NCBI RefSeq assembly: GCF_001654985.1 | Contig: NZ_LXEU01000042.1 | Coordinates: forward strand, 81,539-145,538 | Direction of reading: 5' to 3' | DNA: 64,000 bases | Source of the DNA: Kluyvera georgiana ATCC 51603 | GTDB taxonomy: Bacteria > Pseudomonadota > Gammaproteobacteria > Enterobacterales > Enterobacteriaceae | In this document: piece by piece, positions 17,992 to 26,402 of the stretch | Numbering within the stretch: position 1 is the stretch's first letter | Layout: the number at the start of each line of letters is the position of its first letter | The notes under the pieces: generated by a model | Databases searched by the model: none | What the model saw: only the letters and a program-made list of their open reading frames with translations | What the model was told of the DNA's origin: nothing | Translations under genes and position numbers: made by a program

Positions 17992-20439
17992 TTAAAACCG
18001 TAAAGTTGCATCAAAGGTGACGGCGAGGTTACTTTCGCGTTTGCCGTCGTAAGGGCGTTTATCCCAATTAAGCATCAGCCCGGTATCGAGGACGTTGTTC
18101 CACTGAACGCGTTGTCCGTAACCTAAGAGGGTGATAGCGCCTGGGGACCGCTGTTTCTGCCAGTAGACGCCGCCGCCTGCGTTGATCTGCTGGCTCCAGA
18201 TCGTGTCGTAGTGTCGGTACATCTGGTGATCGACGGTGAATGACGCGGATGCCGAGAGATCCCTTGCGGGGTTGTAATACGGGGTATCCGCGCGGCTGTT
18301 GGCGCCTGCCGCGATTTCTGGGTTAAGAGTGAGCGTCATCGACGGTCTCTGCCACAGACGTTCCTGACCGGTCACGCTGTATTCCTGCCGGCGGTTGCCG
18401 TCAGAAAAATCGCTGGCAGCGGCGCTAAGACGGTAGTCGCGCCGTTCATTCTGATACCAATGCATGGAAGCTTCTGCGCGGTTGGCGCTGATACCATTGC
18501 GCAGCGCCCGTAAGGGCGTGGTGCGTGAGATTCGCTCAAGTTCGCCGCCAAACTGCCAGCTATCGACAGGCTGATATTTTGCGGCGATGCGTGCGCCGGG
18601 CTTGCTGGTACCGTGATAGTGGTTGCTTGACAGCTCGGCCTCGCCCCAGAAATCACGCGGTCGCCACTCCAGACCGCCAAAGAGACGGCGTGCGGAGCCA
18701 CTACCTTCATCAAAATGGCTCTGTGCAAAGCGGGTGCCGGCAAATACACGCCAGTTGTCTGCCTGCGGGGGAGAGTAGAGCGTGGCATCCCAGGAGAGGT
18801 CGTGCGAACCGCTGATGGGGTTGTCGGAATACAGCCCCTTGCCGGCATTAACGCGTAGCTCGGAAAAATGCTGAATATCACGCAGTCTGGCCAGTTTCTG
18901 CGAACTCCGATCCTTTGGCCTGCGGGCGATGATATCGTCAGTCAGTAGATCCAACTGATGCCATTCATGTAGATCCATCGCAACGTAGGCCTGCTGGCTT
19001 TCCAGTTCGATATTTGAAGGTTCCAGCGCCTCCGCCATTTTGAGCTTCCGTTCCGCCGCTCTGGGCTGGCCGCGAGCCTGAAGCACGTTGGCGTAGTCGA
19101 TTTGCAGGCCTTGATTGCCCGGCGCGGAATCGGATAACTGGCGAGAGAGCGCCTGCGCTTGTGGCAACGCGTTACTCTGCGTGAGGTATTGAACGTAGAG
19201 TGATTGTCCGGTCAGCCAGCGATCGTTAGGCTGGGCAATGGGGTCGCCGTCATCGTACCGGGCCCAGCGCGTATTCTGCATTATCCGGGCAACGTATTGC
19301 CTGGCGGCTTGGTACTGGCCTGTATCCAGCAGGGCGAAAAATAATTCGTTCTGGTCATCATCAGCGTCCGGTATATAGCCCGGGTGTTCGGCGAGGAGCG
19401 TCTGGGCGGCGGTGACGTTTTCCTGCTCCAGATAGGCTGAAATCACCCAGCCGATAGCCCAGTCGGGCACGGTTTGCTTTGCGGCGAGTAGCATCTGGTA
19501 TTCACGAATCGCCGCCGAATAGTCGGCGTTGGCATAGAAGGCACCCAGTCGGTCGAGACGGGCACGCATCACCTCCTGCTGTGCATCGGGAGCGTCTTTC
19601 CATTGCGTTAACAACACGTCGTAGCGGCTGAGTGCCTGCTGAGCCAGAAAAAAGCGTTCTTGTTCCGTTCGGGTCGGTAGGTCAGCAAGGCGCACGATTT
19701 CTGCCGCCGCGTTGAGATCCACCTGCCGGGATTCGGCGACCGTGAGCGATGCCGCCGATGCGTGTGCTTGCGCTGGCGTATCAACCCGGTTGCTGCTCAG
19801 GGCCGCAACCCATTCGTTGAGCATCGCGCTATCGTGTGGATATTCGGCGAGCATGAGGGTATCGGTTAGTAACCGATCCCAGTCTTTCCCCTGTCGTTGA
19901 TACACATAGGCGAGCGTTTGCAGATGCTCAGGGGTTTGTCGCTCAGTAAGTAGGCGCTGCGCCTCTCTCAACGCCGCTGAGTTCTGACGTGCATCAGCCA
20001 GTGTTTTAATGTAACCGATACGATAGTCATCATCATCAGGCGCCAGCATGAGCGCCTGTTGCCAAAGCGATAGTGCAGTTTGCCACTGCTGTAGATTTCG
20101 CGCGGACTGTGCGGCGGCGGCGACCCCTCGCGCCGGAATTGGCATATACACCTGATAGCGTTGCCAAATCTGAATAACCTCGCGATCGCGTCCCGCCCAC
20201 AATGCCACCTGTAGCCAGTCCGCAACCTGTCCGGCATTTAAGGCGTTATGCTGCTGATAGCGTTCAACATAGATAAGAAACGGGGAGTAATTACCGCTAT
20301 GGGCTTGCTGAATCTGTTGTTCATATATGGATTGAGAACCATATGCCAGACCCGGAATCAGTAATATCAGGCTAAATGAAAACGATAATTTCGAGTTGCG
20401 ATAATAGCGTGCTTTATTGTGGTGGGATGAGCTATCCAT
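17992..20439 (-). CDS. pgaA: Poly-beta-1,6-GlcNAc outer-membrane export porin PgaA
   Basis: An 815-residue outer-membrane secretin of the polysaccharide. A signal segment (about 18-35, SLILLIPGLAYG) is followed by a long periplasmic tetratricopeptide-repeat region (about 36-510) that binds deacetylated polymer and PgaB. A C-terminal beta-barrel (about 520-815) ends in the aromatic LRF expected for assembly by BAM. It is the first gene of the operon. The start has almost no Shine-Dalgarno sequence, and a GGA overlaps the start codon, both features of CsrA-controlled pgaA leaders. Confidence 0.92.
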   Translation of the reverse strand: MDSSSHHNKARYYRNSKLSFSFSLILLIPGLAYGSQSIYEQQIQQAHSGNYSPFLIYVERYQQHNALNAGQVADWLQVALWAGRDREVIQIWQRYQVYMPIPARGVAAAAQSARNLQQWQTALSLWQQALMLAPDDDDYRIGYIKTLADARQNSAALREAQRLLTERQTPEHLQTLAYVYQRQGKDWDRLLTDTLMLAEYPHDSAMLNEWVAALSSNRVDTPAQAHASAASLTVAESRQVDLNAAAEIVRLADLPTRTEQERFFLAQQALSRYDVLLTQWKDAPDAQQEVMRARLDRLGAFYANADYSAAIREYQMLLAAKQTVPDWAIGWVISAYLEQENVTAAQTLLAEHPGYIPDADDDQNELFFALLDTGQYQAARQYVARIMQNTRWARYDDGDPIAQPNDRWLTGQSLYVQYLTQSNALPQAQALSRQLSDSAPGNQGLQIDYANVLQARGQPRAAERKLKMAEALEPSNIELESQQAYVAMDLHEWHQLDLLTDDIIARRPKDRSSQKLARLRDIQHFSELRVNAGKGLYSDNPISGSHDLSWDATLYSPPQADNWRVFAGTRFAQSHFDEGSGSARRLFGGLEWRPRDFWGEAELSSNHYHGTSKPGARIAAKYQPVDSWQFGGELERISRTTPLRALRNGISANRAEASMHWYQNERRDYRLSAAASDFSDGNRRQEYSVTGQERLWQRPSMTLTLNPEIAAGANSRADTPYYNPARDLSASASFTVDHQMYRHYDTIWSQQINAGGGVYWQKQRSPGAITLLGYGQRVQWNNVLDTGLMLNWDKRPYDGKRESNLAVTFDATLRF

Positions 20440-21053
20440 ATCTATTTACCATAACTGTATCCAGTGTCCGTGACAAAAAGTGGCCGCCTTTCAATCCTGA
20501 TTCAGGAAAAGGTAATAATTGCGCTAACCAGATTGTTCTTTTGACGTGTCTAACTTACCTTTAGGTAATAAAGCATTTCCTCAGATGGGGCCGAATGAAC
20601 GCTAATATACACCGGATAGGTTTGCTGATAAATATACCGAAAATGGCCGCTATGTTTTAGGAATTATCTGTAGATAACTGCAAAATTAGGGTTTTTTGAT
20701 TCATTGGATTTAATTTTAAATTATTGATAATGATCTATTTTGTTGTATTTCATGTGGTTATGTGATGGTTTTGGCGTTCGGTGGGTTATGTCGTGAAATG
20801 ACGGGTAAACAGACAATATTTAGGATGTTTTATGACAAAAACTCTTAATCTCTAAAACAGGATCTTTTCTGTGGTTGTTTTTTAATTATAATCACGAATA
20901 GTCATTGTCATCCTGCCTGTTGCAGAGTCTTGATATGACGGGCAGAGAGGTAATCAAATCAGAAAAGTTTGTCACCATTATAATAAGCCATGCAATGGAG
21001 GTTGTCTTTTCTCCTGAAAGGATGTTCCTGCTTTAATGTATAAGGGATGATTT
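20440..21053. promoter_or_regulatory. Divergent control region between pgaA and the LuxR-type regulator
   Basis: A 614-base AT-rich region with no gene. On the pgaA side, GGA trinucleotides in the transcript orientation fall at 20495-20497, 20467-20469, 20460-20462 and 20435-20437 (the last inside ATGGAT of the start), a pattern expected for CsrA binding. A perfect palindrome, TTATCT-GT-AGATAA, lies at 20664-20677 and could be an operator. The regulator side has AAGGGA before its GTG start. No transcription start can be fixed from sequence alone. Confidence 0.5.
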
Positions 21054-21671
21054 GTGGCAACATCTATACTTTTAGTAACGCAAGACAGCTACCTCGTCAG
21101 AGGCATTGAACTGTTGTTTCCGGATATTATCCAGCTAGATTCGATTGATCATAAGGTATTTGATGGCAGTGCCGACGAATATTCTGTATTGATCGATAGT
21201 CGTTCACCGCTCCATTGTTATGACTACCTGATACATGATGCCTCGCGCTCGAAAAAACCGGTCTCCTGTATCTTGCTGGATATGCGTTATCGTGAAGCTG
21301 AAATGCTGAACATGAAGTTGTTTTTACGCAACCTGCTTGAGCCGACGGATATTACGGCATTATTTACGCTGCTGTTGAACATGAAAAGCCGCCGCTTAAC
21401 CTCAGCCTGGCTGGAAAACCTTGTGCTCAGCGACGATGAGCGGCTGATGCTACATCTGCTTATGAAGGGGATGACAATGGAAGAAGCGGCCGAGATGTTG
21501 AATACGTCGGTAAGAGGGCTTTATCGCCAACGAACCGAGCTGTCCGAACGTCTTGGCGTGGAGAATTTTAATGAGGCTTGCCTGTTTATTTTCAAAAACA
21601 AGCTGTTGGACTTGCCCGATGATAGCCACGCGTTAGACAACCGGTGGCTATCATCGGGCGAGCGTGCTTAA
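21054..21671 (+). CDS. Orphan LuxR/FixJ-type DNA-binding regulator divergent from pgaABCD
   Basis: A 205-residue protein starting at GTG 21054 (AAGGGA ribosome site). Residues 1-110 look like a degenerate receiver-like domain: it begins ATSILLVTQDSYLVRGIELL, but I see no acidic pocket followed by a phosphorylatable Asp in the canonical place. Residues 127-182 form a LuxR-type helix-turn-helix (LSDDERLMLHLLMKGMTMEE, then NTSVRGLYRQRTELSERLGV). It is probably not controlled by a paired kinase. Its position opposite pgaA suggests that it controls the biofilm operon; this is inference. Its last codons are formed by a long inverted repeat. Confidence 0.82.
   Translation: MATSILLVTQDSYLVRGIELLFPDIIQLDSIDHKVFDGSADEYSVLIDSRSPLHCYDYLIHDASRSKKPVSCILLDMRYREAEMLNMKLFLRNLLEPTDITALFTLLLNMKSRRLTSAWLENLVLSDDERLMLHLLMKGMTMEEAAEMLNTSVRGLYRQRTELSERLGVENFNEACLFIFKNKLLDLPDDSHALDNRWLSSGERA
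21614..21659. terminator. 16-bp perfect hairpin inside the 3' end of the regulator gene
   Basis: GCCCGATGATAGCCAC (21614-21629) and GTGGCTATCATCGGGC (21644-21659) are perfect inverted copies with a 14-base spacer. The structure lies in the last 20 codons of the regulator and just before the converging yebQ end (21668). It may act as a bidirectional terminator or mRNA-end stabiliser, but no T run follows. Confidence 0.6.
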
Positions 21672-23041
21672 CTGCGCGCGCGCGGCTGTGTTACCCGCAG
21701 GCCGCTAAATAGCGTGGCGACGACGGCAAGCGTGCCTGCCAGCAGTAGAGACAAGTGGGTGCCGCCATTGCCGAAGACATTAAACATCAGCGCCACCAAT
21801 GCCGCGCCGGTGCTCTGTCCGAGAAGGCGCGCCGTGCCGAGCATACCGCTGGCACCGCCGCTGCGGTTGCGGGGGGCGGAGGCAATAATCGTATGGTTAT
21901 TAGGGGACTGGAACAGGCCAAAGCCAGCACCGCACAGCAGCATTCGCCAGATAATATCCAGATCGCTCGGTGAGGCGGGCAGCATCGCCATGGCAAACAG
22001 TCCGCAGGCCATTATCCCCATTCCCAGCGCGCCGAGTAGACCGGCGTGAACGCGCTCAATCAGATAGCCTGCAAGCGGCGCCATCACCATCGTTGCCAGC
22101 GGCCATGGCGTCAGCAGAAGACCGGTTTCAACTTCGCTACGGCCAACCATCGTCTGCAGGAAGAACGGCAGTGAAACCATGGCCAGCATTTGCGCGCAAA
22201 ACGAGCAGATGGAGGTGCAAATGGATAACGAAAACAGCGGAATACGCAGCAGATCAACCGGCAGCAGCGGTACCGGCAGGCGTAGCTGACGTCGGACGAA
22301 GAAGAAACCAATGACCAGCAGCGCAGCCACTTCGGCCAGCACCAGCTTAATAGACTCTCCTTGAGCAAAGCTGCTCAGCGCTGTGATAAGCAGACCGAAG
22401 GTCAGGGCATTCATTACTGCGCTCGGTAGATCGAAGCGCGTTGACTGGCTGCGCGTGCCGTTCGATGGCAGGAAACGTACGGCCAGCAGCCAGGCGATAA
22501 CGCCCAGCGGCACGTTGATAAAAAAGAGCCACTGCCAGGTCGCCAACGAAAGAATGGCCGCCGCGATAGTCGGGCCGGCCGCCGAGGAGACGGCCACGAC
22601 AAAGGAGTTGATGCCCATGCCGCGTCCGAGCTGGCGTTGTGGGTAAATAAGACGAATCAGCGCTGTATTCACGCTCATCAATGCCGCTCCGCCGAAGCCC
22701 TGGAGAATGCGCGCCAGGGTCAGCATCTCCAGCGAGTTTGAGAAGGCGCAGAACAGTGAAGCGAGGGTAAAGACCACCAGTCCCGCTTTATAGATGCGGT
22801 GATAGCCAATCATGTCGCCAAGGAAAGAGAGAGAAAGCAGGGAGATCACAATCGCAATCTGATAAGCATTCACGATCCAAATAGATGCTGCCGGTGACGC
22901 ATTCAGATCGCTGGCGATAGTCGGTAATGCAACGTTGGCGATCGCGCCGTCGAGAACGGCCATCGTAATGCCGATCACAATCGTCAAAATGGCCCCGTAC
23001 CGTTGTGGCAGCGGCAGGCCATCAATCATGTTTCTAGTCAT
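21668..23041 (-). CDS. yebQ: MFS drug/metabolite transporter YebQ (DHA2-type, 14-helix)
   Basis: A 457-residue inner-membrane protein of the major facilitator superfamily, DHA2 branch. It has about 14 hydrophobic helices and the motifs LDGAIANVALPTIA near the N-terminus and GMGINSFVVAVSSAAGPTIAA (motif C-like, in two parts) in helix 5. It is a putative proton-driven multidrug exporter; the true substrate is unknown. It matches E. coli YebQ and has its usual neighbour kdgR, divergent here. Its end overlaps the converging regulator gene by four bases. Confidence 0.92.
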   Translation of the reverse strand: MTRNMIDGLPLPQRYGAILTIVIGITMAVLDGAIANVALPTIASDLNASPAASIWIVNAYQIAIVISLLSLSFLGDMIGYHRIYKAGLVVFTLASLFCAFSNSLEMLTLARILQGFGGAALMSVNTALIRLIYPQRQLGRGMGINSFVVAVSSAAGPTIAAAILSLATWQWLFFINVPLGVIAWLLAVRFLPSNGTRSQSTRFDLPSAVMNALTFGLLITALSSFAQGESIKLVLAEVAALLVIGFFFVRRQLRLPVPLLPVDLLRIPLFSLSICTSICSFCAQMLAMVSLPFFLQTMVGRSEVETGLLLTPWPLATMVMAPLAGYLIERVHAGLLGALGMGIMACGLFAMAMLPASPSDLDIIWRMLLCGAGFGLFQSPNNHTIIASAPRNRSGGASGMLGTARLLGQSTGAALVALMFNVFGNGGTHLSLLLAGTLAVVATLFSGLRVTQPRARS

Positions 23042-23217
23042 GTGGAAAGTTGTTTTTGAGGAAATTATTAACCAGAGAATGATTCTAGCATTGATTAATC
23101 AATTGAATGTCTAAGATTTGTAACCAGGTCACAGAAGTTTCATTGCTACGGAGGCTTTGCGAAATTATAATAAAAACCGGTTCTAATATTTATAAAACAG
23201 TTGCGATGAGGTGATAA

Positions 23218-24009
23218 ATGTCAGCAGCAGATTTGGACAAGCAGCCAGATTCTGTCTCTTCGGTACTAAAGGTATTTGGTATCCTGCAGGCGCTTGGCGA
23301 AGAACGCGAAATTGGCATTACTGAACTTTCGCAGCGCGTCATGATGTCGAAAAGCACCGTTTATCGCTTTTTGCAAACCATGAAGTCTTTGGGTTATGTT
23401 GCCCAGGAAGGGGAATCTGAAAAGTATTCGTTGACCCTGAAGCTTTTTGAGCTGGGCGCTCGGGCGTTGCAAAACGTCGATCTGATCCGCAGCGCGGACA
23501 TACAGATGCGTGAACTCTCTCGTCTGACGAAAGAGACCATTCACCTGGGTGCGCTTGATGAAGACAGCATTGTCTACATCCATAAAATTGACTCCATGTA
23601 TAACCTGCGTATGTACTCCCGCGTAGGGCGTCGTAACCCGCTGTACAGTACGGCTATTGGTAAGGTTCTGTTGGCCTGGCGTGATACCGCTGAAGTTCGC
23701 CAGATCCTCGAAGGCGTTGAGTATAAGTGCAGCACCGAGCGCACGATTGCCAACACCGATGAGCTGATCACCGTGCTGGAACAGGTGCGTAAGCAGGGTT
23801 ATGGCGAGGATAACGAAGAGCAGGAAGAAGGGTTGCGCTGTATCGGCGTGCCGGTCTTTGACCGTTTTGGCGTGGTGATCGCCGGTTTGAGTATCTCTTT
23901 CCCTACGCTGCGTTTCTCTGAAGAGCGCCTGCATGAGTATGTGGAGATGCTGCATACCGCTGCGCGTAAAATTTCCGAGCAGATGGGCTATAACGACTAC
24001 CCGTTCTGA
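23218..24009 (+). CDS. kdgR: IclR-family transcriptional repressor KdgR
   Basis: A 263-residue IclR-type regulator. An N-terminal winged helix-turn-helix (about 15-75, ITELSQRVMMSKSTVYRFLQ) is followed by an effector-binding GAF-like domain (about 90-255). KdgR represses genes for pectin, polygalacturonate and 2-keto-3-deoxygluconate use and is released by KDG. The start is ATG 23218 with GAGGTGA before it. Its terminator is broken by an IS element only 30 bases after the stop codon. The presence of this uronate regulator 20 kb from a putative uronan-degradation locus is noted in the findings. Confidence 0.94.
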   Translation: MSAADLDKQPDSVSSVLKVFGILQALGEEREIGITELSQRVMMSKSTVYRFLQTMKSLGYVAQEGESEKYSLTLKLFELGARALQNVDLIRSADIQMRELSRLTKETIHLGALDEDSIVYIHKIDSMYNLRMYSRVGRRNPLYSTAIGKVLLAWRDTAEVRQILEGVEYKCSTERTIANTDELITVLEQVRKQGYGEDNEEQEEGLRCIGVPVFDRFGVVIAGLSISFPTLRFSEERLHEYVEMLHTAARKISEQMGYNDYPF

Positions 24010-24028
24010 TCGCGAAATAAAAAAGCCC

Positions 24029-24039
24029 GGTAATGCACC
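24029..24039. repeat. Left target-site duplication of the IS4-family element
   Basis: GGTAATGCACC, identical to the 11 bases right of the element. Preceded by AAAAAAGCCC, the 5' arm of the former kdgR terminator. Confidence 0.93.
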
Positions 24040-25453
24040 TAATGCTGATCACTTAAGGTGGTCAGCATTTTTTCTCAGTGGGTATTTCTGGGCTTTCACT
24101 CTTAATTCCCGAGGGTAACTTCGCTCTCTTCTTCCCGGTAAGACCAGCCATTTTGCTTTTTCATATAACGTCCTTAACTCACCCGGCATCTTACCCGGTG
24201 AAGCCCATGGCAACGTTATCAGCAGCCGGGTTATTTCACTTATTGAGCCGCTAAAGCTCAGCTGATAAGGCAGATAATCTCCTTTCAGTTCGAACGCCAT
24301 CCTCACCATCTGATACCTCACCAGGTTGTAAGTCAGCAGCACACCCCACAACTCCTGTCGCACCAGCTCTGGCAACTTGCTGCGTAGCGTCCAGCGACTG
24401 TCCAGCATCCCCTGCTTCGCTTCCCGATAACCCAGTTCAATTTCCCATCTGTGACGATATAACTCACTGATATCATTACCAGGATAACGATTCTGGTCTG
24501 TCAGGGATGTCAGAACCTGCCTTTCTTTGCCATCAACCGTTCGGGTCAGCAGCCTGGCGGTTAAACGCTCGGGGAGTGTGGGCCACTGTTTCCGGGCCAG
24601 TGGGCTGGTTGTCAGTTCAACAAGCTCATCACCACGTCCCAGCCTACGCACGACTTCATATTGTGTGTGCTTTTTCAGCGGCAGCAGCCAGTGCCGTTTT
24701 TCTCCGGACGTTTGCCAGTGATGAAGTAGTCCCAGCGAGTAAAACCCTTTATCAAACAGAGTGATGCTCTCATCTGGCGTTTTCTCTGCCAGCTGCGCTG
24801 CCAGTCGCATTTCGCTGACGTTCTCGCTGTCAAAGGCGCTGGCACTGATCAGATGACTGCTCAGCTCCATCAGGCAGACCATCCGAACCTGCGGATAGCC
24901 ACCGATGCCATTTCGTCCGGCAGGTCTGCTGAAGGCCTTGCTGTTTTCCGGAGTATCTGCCGTACGCCAGACAACACCGTCCACGGCAAACAGATTCAGG
25001 CCGTGCCATTTCGGATGAGCAGCCTGCTGGTTCCAGTGCTGCTGCGTAATGTCGAACAACTCCCGCACGGCATCTTCCCCGAGCGTTTTTCGGCGCTGAA
25101 TGACCGAGCTTCGGGCGGTGAAAGGCTCACCGGTTCTGTCGGTGATATCCATCAGATTCACGATTTCGGTCATGGGGCGATTGCAGAAAATGGACATGCC
25201 AACGACAAGCCAGATCATCGATTCAAGAGGAAGTTTGCGTTTGCGAAGCGTGACCGTATCTGTCAGCGTTAACGCCTTCTGAATGAACTCAGTGGGAATG
25301 AGATCGGAGAGACTACGGGCGTGCTCTGGTGAGGTGACATTGATAATACCGAGGGCTTGCGAAAGTTCCATTTAAAAAGGGTCCATGATGAACATGAACC
25401 CTTTTTACACCAGCCACCGGATCGGTCAATCGATCCTTAAACGATCGGCATTA
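24040..25453. mobile_element. Complete IS4-family insertion sequence (1414 bp)
   Basis: The ends are 18-bp imperfect inverted repeats: TAATGCTGATCACTTAAG at 24040-24057 and, read inward from the right end, TAATGCCGATCGTTTAAG (25436-25453). They match at 15 of 18 positions and are very close to the published IS4 end. Size (IS4 is 1426 bp), ends and an 11-bp target duplication all fit IS4. One transposase gene fills it on the minus strand. The intact frame, ends and duplication indicate recent, possibly still active, insertion. Confidence 0.95.
24049..25371 (-). CDS. IS4-family transposase
   Basis: A 440-residue DDE transposase without frameshift. Catalytic aspartates lie in [10 protein letters not shown] and [11 protein letters not shown]. 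The IS4 signature Y-x2-R-x3-E-x6-K is present exactly in [15 protein letters not shown], giving the catalytic Glu and Lys. The N-terminal [20 protein letters not shown] segment is typical of the InsG-like group. The stop codon lies nine bases inside the left end of the element. It is in the same direction as yobH, so read-through from yobH would be in sense. Confidence 0.95.
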   Translation of the reverse strand: MELSQALGIINVTSPEHARSLSDLIPTEFIQKALTLTDTVTLRKRKLPLESMIWLVVGMSIFCNRPMTEIVNLMDITDRTGEPFTARSSVIQRRKTLGEDAVRELFDITQQHWNQQAAHPKWHGLNLFAVDGVVWRTADTPENSKAFSRPAGRNGIGGYPQVRMVCLMELSSHLISASAFDSENVSEMRLAAQLAEKTPDESITLFDKGFYSLGLLHHWQTSGEKRHWLLPLKKHTQYEVVRRLGRGDELVELTTSPLARKQWPTLPERLTARLLTRTVDGKERQVLTSLTDQNRYPGNDISELYRHRWEIELGYREAKQGMLDSRWTLRSKLPELVRQELWGVLLTYNLVRYQMVRMAFELKGDYLPYQLSFSGSISEITRLLITLPWASPGKMPGELRTLYEKAKWLVLPGRRERSYPRELRVKAQKYPLRKNADHLK

Positions 25454-25464
25454 GGTAATGCACC
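25454..25464. repeat. Right target-site duplication of the IS4-family element
   Basis: GGTAATGCACC, followed by GGGCTTTTTTTT, the 3' arm and T-tract of the former kdgR terminator. Confidence 0.93.
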
Positions 25465-25484
25465 GGGCTTTTTTTTGTCTGTTG

Positions 25485-25724
25485 TTAACCTTCGTCGACG
25501 ACGCTGGCTGTTTTGCGCAGCAACGGGCAACTTGGTCGCCCGACCACGCCGTTATCACCGTGCAGATAAAATGCGGTGCTGAACCCTTGAGCCGTCAAAT
25601 ACTTACATTGAAGCCCCAGACCGCCCGCGGTCTTCTGGCTTCCCGCCAGTACGCCATATCCGCTCAACAGTACTCCTATCGCAATGATGACCAGGCAAAC
25701 GATGATCCTGATTAACAGGCGCAT
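25485..25724 (-). CDS. yobH: YobH family small envelope protein
   Basis: A 79-residue protein with an N-terminal hydrophobic segment (about 4-25) followed by a short soluble part with two cysteines (LQCKYLTAQG and PSCPLLRK) that could form a disulfide in the periplasm. LLSGYGVLAGSQ and the C-terminal VVDEG match E. coli YobH. Function unknown. It is divergent from mgrB and shared a terminator with kdgR before the IS inserted. Confidence 0.88.
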   Translation of the reverse strand: MRLLIRIIVCLVIIAIGVLLSGYGVLAGSQKTAGGLGLQCKYLTAQGFSTAFYLHGDNGVVGRPSCPLLRKTASVVDEG

Positions 25725-25830
25725 AATAATTCCTCTTCTATTATTTCTCTCATGAATACTACCGTAACGCGATTACGGATTGACACAAGTCTATGATTCC
25801 TAAAAGCACGAGATGCCATTACAGTTAGCC

Positions 25831-25862
25831 GCGGTTTAAGGTTAGCATGCTAACCTGGTTAT
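25831..25862. promoter_or_regulatory. Candidate control site for mgrB (16-bp palindrome next to a GGTTTA motif)
   Basis: GGTTAGCATGCTAACC (25840-25855) is a perfect palindrome directly after GGTTTA (25833-25838), a PhoP half-site-like hexamer. It is about 37 bases upstream of the mgrB GTG. MgrB is PhoP-activated in relatives, so a PhoP site is expected here, but I do not see a clean direct repeat with five-base spacing. The role of the palindrome is inference. Confidence 0.4.
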
Positions 25863-25892
25863 ATCTGAATAAGAATTCATGCGGAGAGTGGA

Positions 25893-26036
25893 GTGAAAAA
25901 GTTTCGGTGGGTATTACTGATACTCGTGATTGCTGCCTGCCTGCTGCTCTGGACACAAATGATCAACGTGATGTGCGATCAGGACGTTCAGTTTTTCAGC
26001 GGCGTTTGTAGCATTAACCGGTTTATACCCTGGTAA
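25893..26036 (+). CDS. mgrB: PhoQ regulator MgrB
   Basis: A 47-residue inner-membrane peptide starting at [23 protein letters not shown], then a periplasmic part with Cys28 and Cys39 in [14 protein letters not shown] and ending RFIPW. These residues match E. coli and Klebsiella MgrB. It binds PhoQ in the membrane and damps PhoPQ signalling, a negative feedback loop; its loss is a well-known route to polymyxin resistance. Here the gene is intact with GGAGAG upstream of the start. It is followed by yebO. Confidence 0.95.
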   Translation: MKKFRWVLLILVIAACLLLWTQMINVMCDQDVQFFSGVCSINRFIPW

Positions 26037-26108
26037 AACATTTTTGCCGGCAGCATTTCCTTCCGTGATGTGAGTGGTAGAATAGATCGTTCCTTTTGAG
26101 GTGGTGAA

Positions 26109-26402
26109 ATGAGTGATCTTGTAAGTTCTGGGGCATTAAATCTGGCATCTCTGGCGTTATCCTTCCTGCTACTGTTAGTCGGTCTGGTTCTGTGGTTCTT
26201 TGTGAATCGCGCCAGTTCTCGCGCTAACGAGCAAATCGAACTCCTTGAATCGCTGCTCGATCAGCAAAAGCGTCAAAATGCGCTGCTGCGTCGTTTATGC
26301 GAAGCCAATGAGCCAGAGAAAAAGGAAGAAGAGACGCCGCAGGCGGTAAACGTAAAAGAAGACGACAAAGACGATTTTATTCGCCTGGTTGCCGAACGAT
26401 AA
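26109..26402 (+). CDS. yebO: YebO family membrane protein
   Basis: A 97-residue protein with one N-terminal membrane helix (about 12-33, ASLALSFLLLLVGLVLWFFV) followed by a charged coiled-coil-like segment (about 40-70) and an acidic tail ending DDFIRLVAER. It matches E. coli YebO, of unknown function, and is in its usual place after mgrB. A TGAGGTG ribosome site precedes ATG 26109. Confidence 0.9.
   Translation: MSDLVSSGALNLASLALSFLLLLVGLVLWFFVNRASSRANEQIELLESLLDQQKRQNALLRRLCEANEPEKKEEETPQAVNVKEDDKDDFIRLVAER

Noticed and set aside
20700..20745. Fur-box-like stretch (TTATTGATAATGATC) in the pgaA control region
   Set aside because: Only one half resembles the consensus; AT-rich DNA gives such matches often.
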